Assembly (NCBI RefSeq): GCF_019599145.1
Contig: NZ_CP080647.1
Location: forward strand, 5,270,001 to 5,334,000
Direction: 5' to 3'
DNA: 64,000 bases
Origin: Streptomyces akebiae
Lineage (GTDB): Bacteria > Actinomycetota > Actinomycetes > Streptomycetales > Streptomycetaceae
Position numbers and translations under genes: made by a program. The notes under the pieces were generated by a model. It saw only the letters and a program-made list of their open reading frames with translations. It was not told the origin of the DNA and ran no database searches. Numbering within the stretch: the first letter of the stretch is position 1; each line of letters opens with the position of its first letter. Below are positions 28,054-36,580 of the stretch, in pieces.

Positions 28054-28537
28054 GAGCTTCGCGGAGGACGCATTCCATCTGGAGCTGAGGGACGACTACT
28101 CCGTCCCCGACGAGGACAGCCCGTTCACGAGCTGGCTCCGCGGCGAGACCGTCGACTACTCCTACATGGAACCCTGGACGCGGCTCATCAGGTGTGTCAC
28201 GGGTGAAGGGAAAACCGTCCGACGCGTCCGAGTGGTCACAGAGCCGCACACGCCCTACATCCAGTGGGAGCATGCCACCACCGCCCAGAACGAGAAGGCC
28301 GGCGAGGAGATCCGCTGGCTGCCCCGGCACCGCCTGCCGGAGGGCATCACCTTCCCCGTGGGAGGCAACGACTGGTGGCTGTACGACGACCGCCTGCTCG
28401 CCGTGGGCCACTTCGCACCCGACGGCAGGGTGCTCGGGTCGGAACTGATCGAGGACCCGAACACCGTGGCCGAGTGCGTACGCCTACGGGACCTGCTGTG
28501 GTCCGCCGCCACCCCGCACCCCGAGTACAAGCCCTGA
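28013..28537 (+). CDS. DUF6879 family protein
   Basis: 174 residues matching the actinobacterial DUF6879 family (ETVDYSYMEPWTRLI, VRVVTEPHTPYIQWE, GNDWWLYDDRLLAVGHF). These proteins usually sit just upstream of Scr1-like XRE regulators, as here. The exact function is unknown; a role as a partner of the regulator is inferred from context. GTG start, overlapping the preceding gene. Confidence 0.85.
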   Translation: MELISSAERNQLFESFAEDAFHLELRDDYSVPDEDSPFTSWLRGETVDYSYMEPWTRLIRCVTGEGKTVRRVRVVTEPHTPYIQWEHATTAQNEKAGEEIRWLPRHRLPEGITFPVGGNDWWLYDDRLLAVGHFAPDGRVLGSELIEDPNTVAECVRLRDLLWSAATPHPEYKP

Positions 28538-28544
28538 CCGACCC

Positions 28545-29399
28545 GTGAGCACCCAAGCACAAGAGGCACTGCAAGCGCTCGGTGCCCGGCTGCGCGGCTT
28601 CCGCAAGGACGCCGGATTCGCCAGCGGCCGGGCATTCGCGCGCGCCACCTCGTGGCAGGAGTCGAAGGTCTCCCGCATCGAGAACGGCAAGCAGCGCCCC
28701 AGCGAGGACGACATCCGCGTCTGGTGCGAAACGACCGGCCAGGGCGACCAACTGGGCGACCTGGTCGCGATCGTCCGCCACGTCGACGAACTGTGGCTCG
28801 AATGGCGCCGACAACTCCAGACCGGCGTCGAGAAACGACAGCGCCAAGCCATCCCGGTGTACGCCAAGACCAAGGTCTTCCGCATCTGGCACCCCACACT
28901 CATCTGGGGAACCCTCCAGACCGCGGACTACGCCGCCGAGGTCTTCCAACAGGGCGTCAGCTACTACGAGATACCCAACGACACCGAAGCGGCCGTGGCG
29001 AAGCGACTCGAACGCCAGCAGTACCTGTACCAGGGCGAGCGCATCTTCAACGTCCTCCTCGGCGAACAGGCCCTCTACACCAACTTCGGCGGCCCAGAAG
29101 TGATGAAGGGACAGCTCGACCGCCTCCTGGCGGTGATGCGCCTTCCCCGCCTCAGCCTGGGCATCGTCCCCAAGTCCGCCCCGACCCTCATCTGGCCGGG
29201 CAACGCGTTCTCGATGTTCGACAGCCGACTTGTCCTCGTCGAGACCTACTCGGCGGAGTTCTCCGTCTCCCAGCCCCGAGAAATCGAGCTATACACCAAG
29301 GCGTTCGCCCTCCTGAAGCAGTCAGCGGTCTACGGCACCGCCGTCCGAGACCTCATCTCCACGGCGATCCAGCACTACGACCAGATCCCGAACGACTAG
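28545..29399 (+). CDS. Scr1-family XRE regulator (DUF5753)
   Basis: 284 residues. An N-terminal helix-turn-helix (LRGFRKDAGFASGRAFARAT, WQESKVSRIENGKQRPS) is followed by a DUF5753 domain (FRIWHPTLIWGTLQTADYAA, RLSLGIVPKSAP). The family regulates DUF397 partners and is treated as toxin-antitoxin-like in Streptomyces. It starts 7 bases after the DUF6879 stop. Confidence 0.92.
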   Translation: MSTQAQEALQALGARLRGFRKDAGFASGRAFARATSWQESKVSRIENGKQRPSEDDIRVWCETTGQGDQLGDLVAIVRHVDELWLEWRRQLQTGVEKRQRQAIPVYAKTKVFRIWHPTLIWGTLQTADYAAEVFQQGVSYYEIPNDTEAAVAKRLERQQYLYQGERIFNVLLGEQALYTNFGGPEVMKGQLDRLLAVMRLPRLSLGIVPKSAPTLIWPGNAFSMFDSRLVLVETYSAEFSVSQPREIELYTKAFALLKQSAVYGTAVRDLISTAIQHYDQIPND

Positions 29400-29410
29400 G
29401 AGAGCGCACC

Positions 29411-29599
29411 GTGCAGCCGATGACCGCGAACTGGCGAACCAGCTCCTACACAGAAACGCAGAACTGCGTCGAAGTAGCAGACCACGACCCGACCACGGTG
29501 ATGGTCCGGGACACCAAGGCACGTGGCCGGGGAATGATCGAAGTCCAACCAGCCACGTGGACGGCCTTCGTAGAGCATGCCAAGCAGAGAGAGCACTGA
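29411..29599 (+). CDS. DUF397 small protein
   Basis: 62 residues with the DUF397 pattern WRTSSYTETQNCVEVADHD, VMVRDTKARG and ATWTAFVEHAK. The GTG at 29411 follows AGGAG at good distance; an ATG three codons later is possible. It partners the preceding Scr1-type regulator. Confidence 0.9.
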   Translation: MQPMTANWRTSSYTETQNCVEVADHDPTTVMVRDTKARGRGMIEVQPATWTAFVEHAKQREH

Positions 29600-29673
29600 T
29601 GGCGTTCGCGTAGATAGGGCCTTGTGAACAATGCGGATTATCCCTCAGTTGTCAGATCAGCGGGAGTTGTCCC

Positions 29674-29847
29674 GTCTCAATTGATCTGGTTCCGAGTCGG
29701 GCTCCTGACATGGGGCGACCAGTTCAGCCGAGACGTGGAGACGCCGGGAATCTCAGATGATGTGGCCCCGGGTGGGTGAATGCCGGATGCTGTCTCAGCT
29801 GATCTGGCCCGCCTCTGCTGTTTCGAACTGAGATCACGTTGTGGGCC
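29674..29847. repeat. Left cluster of GTCTCAnnTGATCTGG-type repeats
   Basis: Three or four related sites: GTCTCAATTGATCTGGTT (29674), TCTCAGATGATGTGG (29751), GTCTCAGCTGATCTGG (29792) and a degenerate CTGAGATCACG (29828). They face inward to matching sites in opposite orientation at 32460-32505, enclosing the kinase gene. No transposase is present between them. The rest of 29600-30014 shows no gene. Confidence 0.6.
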
Positions 29848-30014
29848 ACGCGTTCAGTATTTCCGAGGGGCTGTTGAGGGCAGACTGGAGGACAAGCGCG
29901 GCTCGTTGGGACGCAGGGCTGGCTCATATTTCCGTTCGGGGGGACCTCACCCCGCTCCTTCATTCGTGTGAGGAGCGGGGCACTTGTCACAGACGCCCGT
30001 CAGCGGCAGGAGGA

Positions 30015-32201
30015 TCACGCTTGCTGATCAGGGGTGGGTGGGGGCGGGCTCGCATCGACCGCGAAGACGCTGTTGCGGGCGGAGACGGCATACAGCCTGC
30101 CATTGACGACCATGACCGGGCTCAATGAGCCCCATGGGCGTTTGATAGCGGCGGCACGCGGGTGGGTCTGCCAGAGTGGCTCGCCCGTACGGGTGTCCAC
30201 GGCGATCACCTCTCCATAGGAAGTGGGGTAGAGGAGCTGGTTGTCGAGGAGGGTTGGCACGGGCAACGTGCCAGGTGTCTCCGGTTCACCGTGCCACCGC
30301 GTGGTCTTGCTCTTGGTGTCCACGGCGATGGTCTCGCCGTCGTCGCCCTCAAGGTAGAAGGTGTCGCGATCAGCCACCCCATAGTGGTCGGTGGCTCCTT
30401 GCGTGATGCTTGGCGCGAAGCGGCACCTGAAACCTCCTGGGACGGGGACGCGCACGTCGGCGCGGGTCCGGGTGTCGAGGCGGATCACCGCGGTGTTCCT
30501 GGCACCGCCACCGTTCGACGTGCGTTCGGCCAGGTACAGGGCGCCCGGTACGGAAGCCGCGAAGTCGAGAATCCCGTTCTTGGTCGTGGTCCACGCTGTG
30601 TGCCCGGTTGCCGGCTCGATGGCTGTGATTGCGGTGCGCTTGGGGTGTTGACCGCGCTTCGTCAGTGTCTGGAGGGCGTACAGTCCGTCGGACGTGGCGG
30701 CGAGTACCTCGTCTGTACGGAGAGGCCGTTTCCACCGGGTGCTGCGGGTGGCCACGTTGACCGCCACGATCTCGTTTTTGACCGGGTCCGTGATGTACAG
30801 GGTCTGTCTCACCCTCACCAACTGCGCGACCTGGAATAGGGGGACCTCCGGAAATGCGATGTCGGGAAGGAGACGGGTCCATAGCGTCCGACCGGTGTCG
30901 GCATCCAGCGCGTAGATCCGGGAGCGCAGTGGTTCCTGTCCGTCGTCGGGTAACTCGCGGGCACGCTCTCGGACGATGAACACCATGCCGCGGGCGACGC
31001 CAAGTACGACCGTGCCGCCCCTTGGGGATGTGAAGTTGGCGTACCGGTCAGCGGGCGCTGCACTCGTCCAGGCGATGCGGCCGTCGTCAAACGTATTGAT
31101 GCGGGCGACGGAGCCATTGCCAGTGACACAGTAGATGACTTCGTCATATGCGGTACACCGCTGGATGCCGCCGTTCCCCGTGAGGCGTGCCTCCCACGGG
31201 CGCCAGCCCTCCTCGGCGGACCTGGTCGTCGGCGAGGAGGCTGGAGTTGACGGCCAGAGGGCCACCGTACCGATCCCTGTTGCCGCGGATGCCAGGACTG
31301 TAAGGGTCATCAGCCAAGCGGGCACCCGTTGATTCAGCCAGCGGGTCGTGATGATACGCAGCGTGTGAACCGCTGCATGACGGGCTGTTGTTCGCTTTGG
31401 TTCGGAGGAAACCAGGGCCAACAGCAGATCTTCAGGGGTGGGCCGTTCGGCCGGAGGCTTCCGCAGGCAGTCCGCGACCAGGTCGTGCAAGGACTCGGGC
31501 AGAGCACTGAGGTCGGGCTTCTCGTGCCTGCTCAGGTGAGCTGATGCGTAGGCGCTGCCGGCGTCGAAGGGACTGCGTCCGGTCGCGGCGAAAACGAGCA
31601 CGCACCCCAGAGAGAACACATCGGCCGCCGGTCCGGCTTCAGAGGGCGTGGTGAACTGTTCGGGTGCCATGAAGGCGGGGGTGCCGACAATCTGGCCGGC
31701 GGCGGTGAGGGGTCTTCCGTCGACGGCTCGGGAGACGCCGAAGTCGATGATCAGCGGGCCGCGCTCGCTCAGCAGCACGTTGCCGGGTTTGAGGTCGCGA
31801 TGCACCACCCCCGCCCGGTGGATGTCTCCCAGAGCACCGGCCAACGCCCAGGCCAGCGCGCGGAGTTCCGGCTCGTCGAGTGGTCCATGCTCCCGTACAC
31901 GGGCAGCGAGGGACTGTCCCGGGATGTAGCGGCTGGCCATCCACGGGTCCGTTGCGTATGGATCGGCGTCGATGATCGGCACCGTGTGCTTGCTGTGGAC
32001 CATGCGGGCGGCGGCAACCTCCAGCTGGAAGCGGGCCCGGAACTCCGGGCTCTCGGCCCACTGACGGCGTATCACCTTCAGCGCGACGACCTGACCGGAC
32101 GCGGAGCATGCCCGGTACACCACCCCCATGCCCCCCGACCCGAGCCGGCTCTCCAAGCGGTACCTGCCCACCCAGGTGGGATCGTCCTTCAGCAGCGTCA
32201 C
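30015..32201 (-). CDS. Membrane Ser/Thr protein kinase with PQQ-like beta-propeller
   Basis: 728 residues from GTG 32201 (AAGGGGG upstream; a GTG 18 bases earlier is less likely). Kinase domain: glycine loop LGSGGMGVVYRA, ALKVI Lys, HRDLKPGNVLL, DFGVSRA and GTPAFMAPEQ, all intact. A single membrane helix near residues 295-315 (AWLMTLTVLASAATGIGTVA) precedes an extracellular PQQ/quinoprotein-like propeller with repeats such as ALDADTGRTLW and AVDTRTGEPLW. Such receptor-kinases are usual in Streptomyces chromosomes; here the gene is a unit enclosed by inverted short repeats, suggesting it moved as a block. Confidence 0.93.
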   Translation of the reverse strand: MTLLKDDPTWVGRYRLESRLGSGGMGVVYRACSASGQVVALKVIRRQWAESPEFRARFQLEVAAARMVHSKHTVPIIDADPYATDPWMASRYIPGQSLAARVREHGPLDEPELRALAWALAGALGDIHRAGVVHRDLKPGNVLLSERGPLIIDFGVSRAVDGRPLTAAGQIVGTPAFMAPEQFTTPSEAGPAADVFSLGCVLVFAATGRSPFDAGSAYASAHLSRHEKPDLSALPESLHDLVADCLRKPPAERPTPEDLLLALVSSEPKRTTARHAAVHTLRIITTRWLNQRVPAWLMTLTVLASAATGIGTVALWPSTPASSPTTRSAEEGWRPWEARLTGNGGIQRCTAYDEVIYCVTGNGSVARINTFDDGRIAWTSAAPADRYANFTSPRGGTVVLGVARGMVFIVRERARELPDDGQEPLRSRIYALDADTGRTLWTRLLPDIAFPEVPLFQVAQLVRVRQTLYITDPVKNEIVAVNVATRSTRWKRPLRTDEVLAATSDGLYALQTLTKRGQHPKRTAITAIEPATGHTAWTTTKNGILDFAASVPGALYLAERTSNGGGARNTAVIRLDTRTRADVRVPVPGGFRCRFAPSITQGATDHYGVADRDTFYLEGDDGETIAVDTKSKTTRWHGEPETPGTLPVPTLLDNQLLYPTSYGEVIAVDTRTGEPLWQTHPRAAAIKRPWGSLSPVMVVNGRLYAVSARNSVFAVDASPPPPTPDQQA

Positions 32202-32459
32202 CCAAGCCCCCTTGCACACGGCCCTTGCCCGAGACAGCGAGTGAGCGTAGAGCCCCCGGATGGCCGTCGGTGGCGTGTTGCGCGGATCAGTCGCAGCGAA
32301 ACGTCACTGCTCTGCGACAGTCGGATGAATGGCGAACAGCGTTTCGAAACTTGGCGGCGAAGGCCGTAGCTGAGGGCCGCGGTGAGTGGGGCGGGGCCGA
32401 AAACCGAGTCGGGACGCATTCCGCGCGGACGCCCAGGGACTCCCGCTCCTAAGTCGGCG

Positions 32460-32513
32460 AACCAGATCACCTGAGACCACGAGCAAAACGGACCGGATCA
32501 CCTGAGACGGGGA
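32460..32513. repeat. Right cluster of CCnGATCACCTGAGAC repeats (inverted to left cluster)
   Basis: AACCAGATCACCTGAGAC (32460) and GACCGGATCACCTGAGAC (32491) match the left-cluster motif in opposite orientation (16 of 18 positions for the first). The stretch 32202-32751 otherwise contains only the kinase promoter region and no gene I can support. Confidence 0.6.
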
Positions 32514-32751
32514 CTAAATCCTCGGAGACGGGGCAGGAGTTGCTCGACTCACTTCGCTATCCAAGGACATCAATTGTCCTTCGGCAACGAAGTTAGTCGT
32601 GCGCAGCCAGCTGACTTGGGCCGACTAGGTTGGATGTCAACGAGTCTGCTCGTACTGACGGTGACTGGGAAGGTGCCCCTGATCTCGTTGAGGGTGTCCC
32701 CGTGCTGTCCGAGATCGTTTCCCGGCTCCCGGTGTCCTGCCGCGCCGGACC

Positions 32752-34017
32752 TTGAGCCGAACAGCGCAGGCAAGGCAGAGCGGTAGCCAAGATCCGTCTT
32801 CTCCGGCGCTGGTGGTTAGTGCCGACGCTACGTCACCTCAGACTGCCGAGTCGTCAGCAGGGGGCCATGACGGATGCCTTGGCCATGTAGCAGTCCCCCT
32901 GATCGGCAACGGCGCCGAAGCTGGACATGGACCGCATGCCAGTCCCGACCTCTATGCTCAGCTCGTGACTGACTTGCTTGCCAGCAACGACGGCCCATCT
33001 GAAGGGCAACACCACGACCTCCACGACTTCATGGAGGAAACTGCAACAGAGTTGGCGAGGGAATACACGCGGATCACACGCAGATCGAAGGAGGATCCGG
33101 GAACAGCGGGCGATGAGGCTGAGAGCAATTGGCAGGAGATCCTTAAGGGCTATCTCCCGCCATCTCTCCCAGTGGTCACCAAGGGACGCATCCTCGGCGT
33201 GGACGGTCGCTCCAGCCCTCAAGTTGATGTGCTGGTGCTTAGCCCCAACTACCCGAAGCGACTTTTGGGGAGGAAGCAATACCTGGCATCTGGCGTTTTG
33301 GCTGCCTTCGAGTGCAAACTCACGCTTCGCCAACGAGACCTCTCTAAGATCGGTGAAAATGCCCGGCTCATACGTGATCTCGCACCCGAGAACGAGCCGT
33401 CCGTATATGGAAACCTTCATTCATCGATCATTTACGGGGTCCTCGCCCACAGTAGTGAGTGGTCGTCGCATGCCGATCCGGAGGGCCCGGACTATGAATT
33501 TCGGCTCGACCCTCTTAGGGACTGGCCGACACCCCTGGATGGGGCCCTGAAAAGGCTCATGGACCGCGCAGCTCACCCTCGGGACCTGTTGGACGTGCTA
33601 TGCATCGCCGACCTGGCCTGCTACGAAAGGGACACGCGAGTAATTCCAGGGAAGGAGTATTTCTCTCCTGGTGACTGGGCGCGACTGAAAGCGAATCATC
33701 AAATCTCCGACGAAGGTGAAGTATCGACTAGTTATTTCCGCCCCGCAAGGTTCCACAGCCTTGGAAATGCGACGGAAAGCGCGCTGTTCAGCTTCATCGT
33801 AAAGATCCTTTATGGTATTTCCTGGAAGATTCCGAGCTGTCAGGCGATGGCGGAATATTGGCGCCTATCCCAGAACGAGGAAGTCCGCGAGCTCCGCTGT
33901 GGTCCTAGTCGTTCATGGCCGCTGTCCGTCCTGTCGGAGCACGTACTCGCCAAAATAGAGGCGGGCTCCCTTGAGCAAGGGCACTGCTGGTGCGGGTGGG
34001 GCTCCAAGTTCGAGTAG
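32752..34017 (+). CDS. DUF6602 domain protein, nuclease-like
   Basis: 421 residues. The DUF6602 pattern is clear: WQEILKGYLPPSLPVVTKGR, SPQVDVLVLSPNY and GVLAAFECKLTL. The spacing of VDVLVL and FECK resembles the D...ExK active site of PD-(D/E)XK nucleases. The C-terminal 200 residues are unassigned and end in a CWCGWG cluster. Codon use is AT-richer than neighbours, as expected of transferred cargo. The start is uncertain: TTG 32752 opens the frame, but the conserved part begins after about residue 90, so a downstream GTG is possible. A defence role is inference. Confidence 0.65.
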   Translation: MSRTAQARQSGSQDPSSPALVVSADATSPQTAESSAGGHDGCLGHVAVPLIGNGAEAGHGPHASPDLYAQLVTDLLASNDGPSEGQHHDLHDFMEETATELAREYTRITRRSKEDPGTAGDEAESNWQEILKGYLPPSLPVVTKGRILGVDGRSSPQVDVLVLSPNYPKRLLGRKQYLASGVLAAFECKLTLRQRDLSKIGENARLIRDLAPENEPSVYGNLHSSIIYGVLAHSSEWSSHADPEGPDYEFRLDPLRDWPTPLDGALKRLMDRAAHPRDLLDVLCIADLACYERDTRVIPGKEYFSPGDWARLKANHQISDEGEVSTSYFRPARFHSLGNATESALFSFIVKILYGISWKIPSCQAMAEYWRLSQNEEVRELRCGPSRSWPLSVLSEHVLAKIEAGSLEQGHCWCGWGSKFE

Positions 34018-34336
34018 CCGACTGGGCGTGAAGGGCTAACGGCTGAGTTCACTGTCAAACGCCTCGATTGAATGGCAGAGGACATCAGTTCGCCCCAGGC
34101 AGACATAAAAGATCCTGAAAGGGCTGGTGCCTGGCGCCAGTGGCATGTCAACCTGCAACACCTCGCCAGAGGCCACAGGCTTGATGGTCGACGTCTGTGA
34201 CCTCATACGACGCCTCTCTGCCTACGACCTGTAGCCATTCCCCTCGATGGTGACTGATCCATCTCCGAGCTCATGGAGGCGCCCCTGAACTCGCACCACC
34301 CCAGCGACCCCTCCCGTCCCGACTCGCCAGACCCCG
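34018..34336. other. Intergenic stretch without recognised features
   Basis: 319 bases between the DUF6602 and DUF317 genes. No supportable ORF, RNA or hairpin was found; AT-richer at the left, normal at the right. Confidence 0.5.
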
Positions 34337-35023
34337 TTGTACTGGGTCACGCCGCGCCACTTGGCCGGTGACGATCGCGCGCTTGCCGAGCGGATCGGCG
34401 ACACCCTGGTCGGCCTCGGCTGGCGGATGTGGCCCACCGCCCGCAGCACCCTGCTGTACGTGAGCCCAGACGGGCTGTGCGGCGCCGAATGGGTCCTTGC
34501 GGCCTACCCGTTCGAGCTGGGTGGGCTGCCGGTGGCCTGGCAGCTGAGCGCCCGCTCGCATGCCGCCTCCGTGATGACCGCGTGGAACGCGTACTTCACC
34601 GCCGGCATCCCGTACGAGGCCCTCGCCGATCTCCTCGTGGCGATCGACACCCATAAGAATCCCGACATCGGCTTCGATGGGCCCGAGACCGTCCTCAACG
34701 CGCTCTGTGTCCGCGGCTGGATCCGTGACGTGGATCGGCCTCGCACCACCGCGGTGGACCCCGGCTTCTCCTCCAGCGTGTCCCTGGAGATGCTGCCGCC
34801 ACTCATCGAGGACGCCGACCCACGTCCCGACCTGGTGGGCTGGCAGGCTTGGGCGGACCCTGTTCCTGGTGCCCCGTATATGTGGTGCGCCAGTTTCAGC
34901 GCCAGCGTCCCGCACGGCCTGGTTGCCGCGTTCGCCTCCTCGCTCGCGTCGCCGGTTCCGGTGCCCCGCCGCACCGTTCCCGAGAGCGCCGAGGGCCGGC
35001 TCACCGTCGTCCGCCGCAGCTGA
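34337..35023 (+). CDS. DUF317 domain protein
   Basis: 228 residues. YWVTPRHLAGDDRAL at the N-terminus and the repeated SPDGLCGAEWVLAAYPFELG / WQLSARSHAASVMTAWNAYF pattern are typical of DUF317 proteins, which occur on actinomycete integrative elements and plasmids. The molecular role is unknown. TTG start; no better in-frame start exists upstream. Confidence 0.85.
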   Translation: MYWVTPRHLAGDDRALAERIGDTLVGLGWRMWPTARSTLLYVSPDGLCGAEWVLAAYPFELGGLPVAWQLSARSHAASVMTAWNAYFTAGIPYEALADLLVAIDTHKNPDIGFDGPETVLNALCVRGWIRDVDRPRTTAVDPGFSSSVSLEMLPPLIEDADPRPDLVGWQAWADPVPGAPYMWCASFSASVPHGLVAAFASSLASPVPVPRRTVPESAEGRLTVVRRS

Positions 35024-35126
35024 CGAGCTCTGACCCTTTCGGAGCCGCTGTTGTGTGGTTCCTCGCCAGTTTCCCTTAGCGGCGGCACGTTTCCCGTGCC
35101 TGCCAGATGACAGAGAGGAAGAGATC

Positions 35127-35578
35127 TTGTTCTTTCGACGCGCTCGCGAGGACCGCGCATTCCGTGACGCCCCGCGTGCGGGCTACGCGCTGCTGCAGCA
35201 GCTACAGGCAACACAGCCGTGGCCCGACATCCCCGAGCAGAACGCACCGGCTCCGGCCGCGGAGGAGGCTGTGGCGCCCGACTTCCTGTCCCCGGACCTG
35301 CGGGCGACGTCCCGGCAGGACGTGGCTGGGGTGATGATGCGTTGGCTGCCGCGCTCGTCATCGGTGGCGAGGTCCGTACGTACCCTGGGTGCGGGACGTA
35401 TGGGACTGGATTGTCTTCTGCCTGCGTGATGACTCGGTGTGGCTGCGCTGCCGGGCTGGCCACGAGACGAAGGAGCCTGGTTTAGTCGCGGCCTGGTTCA
35501 ACCGCCACTCCGGTCCCGCCGACCGGTTCCACCCCACCCCCCTCGATCGAGGAGAGCCTGCGCCACCTCGGCCACTGA
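35127..35578 (+). pseudogene. Broken hypothetical protein of integrative elements
   Basis: TTG 35127 follows GAGAGGAAGAG and opens a frame (MFFRRAREDRAFRDAPRAGY) that continues to DVAGVMMRWLP. The sequence then continues in other frames as ALVIGGEVRTYP, then VRDVWDWIVFCLRDDSVWLR, and finally SIEESLRHLGH before TGA 35578. At least three frame changes are needed to read about 145 residues. Not a named family; it sits behind DUF317 as in other elements. Confidence 0.55.
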
Positions 35579-35662
35579 ACCCCGGAACCCCTCCGCACTA
35601 CCGGTACCCGGAAGGGCCGGCCTGGTCAGTCCGTCCGCGTCGCCGACCACCAAGGGGTTCGT

Positions 35663-35929
35663 ATGCGCCTTCGCACCATGATTTTCCTCAGCCTGAATGT
35701 CACCGTTGTCCTGGCCCTGACGGGCTGTTCGACCGACAGTGCTGATTCCATAGACCCGGTCTCCTCGACGACCGTCTCGGTGCGCCCAGACGGCGAGGAT
35801 GCCCCGGCGTCGGTTCCGCGTTCCTCGGCCGCACTGGCCAAGGGCCTGTTTAACGAGAGTGATTTGGGCGAGGGCTACACCCGCATGCCGCAGCGCCCCA
35901 CGCAGCACGACGCAGCCGGAGTCCGCTGA
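35663..35929 (+). CDS. Truncated lipoprotein
   Basis: 88 residues with a lipoprotein signal (MRLRTMIFLSLNVTVVLALT followed by lipobox Cys in LTGC). A Ser/Asp-rich linker and the start of a domain (LFNESDLGEGYTRMPQRP) follow. The protein stops soon after this motif, where larger Streptomyces lipoproteins would continue, so it is probably a 3'-truncated copy. AAGGGG precedes the ATG; a hairpin follows. Confidence 0.6.
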   Translation: MRLRTMIFLSLNVTVVLALTGCSTDSADSIDPVSSTTVSVRPDGEDAPASVPRSSAALAKGLFNESDLGEGYTRMPQRPTQHDAAGVR

Positions 35930-35957
35930 CGGACAAGAGCCGCTCTTCTCATACGCC

Positions 35958-35986
35958 GACGGCGGCCCACAGGGTGGGCCGCCGTC
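35958..35986. terminator. Hairpin between convergent genes
   Basis: A perfect 13-bp stem GACGGCGGCCCAC/GTGGGCCGCCGTC with a 3-base loop, between the lipoprotein (+) and the gene ending at 36000 (-). Confidence 0.75.
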
Positions 35987-35999
35987 GGAGCGTGGTCGG

Positions 36000-36392
36000 T
36001 TAGTTCTCGCCGTGCTCGGCGAGGTACTCCATCGTGTCCTGCGCGGTGACGATCTTGACCAGGCGCTCGTACTCCGTGCGGTCCTCGTCGGTCATGATGG
36101 CGACGGCGTCGCTGACCACGGAGCCCTTGGGAAGCCTGGCGAAGTACTTCATGAGCAACTCGACGAAGGCGTCCTTCATCGCGTCGAGTTCACGCTCCCA
36201 TTCGTCCTCAAGCCGCATCTGAGCCTTCGCGGCGGCTATCTCTGCCGGTGTCATGGTGGAGAGCAGCTGGTGCTCGGCGGTGGTGAATGGACGTCCGTCG
36301 AGGTGGTAGCAGCGCGACGGGTCCTCGTGACGGTCGAGGTCCAAGTCGGTGATGAGGAGGACGACTTCGGGGCGAACAGAGGAGGAGGGCAT
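36000..36392 (-). CDS. Hypothetical protein downstream of relaxase
   Basis: 130 residues, acidic and helical (TPAEIAAAKAQMRLEDEWER, DEDRTEYERLVKIVTAQDTM). The ATG at 36392 follows AAGGAACC; the longer open frame upstream overlaps the relaxase and is not needed. Not recognised; probably an accessory gene of the mobilization operon. Confidence 0.6.
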   Translation of the reverse strand: MPSSSVRPEVVLLITDLDLDRHEDPSRCYHLDGRPFTTAEHQLLSTMTPAEIAAAKAQMRLEDEWERELDAMKDAFVELLMKYFARLPKGSVVSDAVAIMTDEDRTEYERLVKIVTAQDTMEYLAEHGEN

Positions 36393-36580
36393 GGACGGTT
36401 CCTTGTGTGGTGTCGCAAGTTCGGCTTGTGCTGGTGAGTGATTCGGGGGGGCATGGCGTGCATTGCCTTGGTTGAAGGGGCGGGTTGAGGAGGGCGGAAA
36501 GGCTTCGTGCCAGGGCTGTTGGGTCGAGGCCGGCGGTGAGAATGCGACGCGCTCGGCCGCTGCTTGATGGGTGCTCGGGG

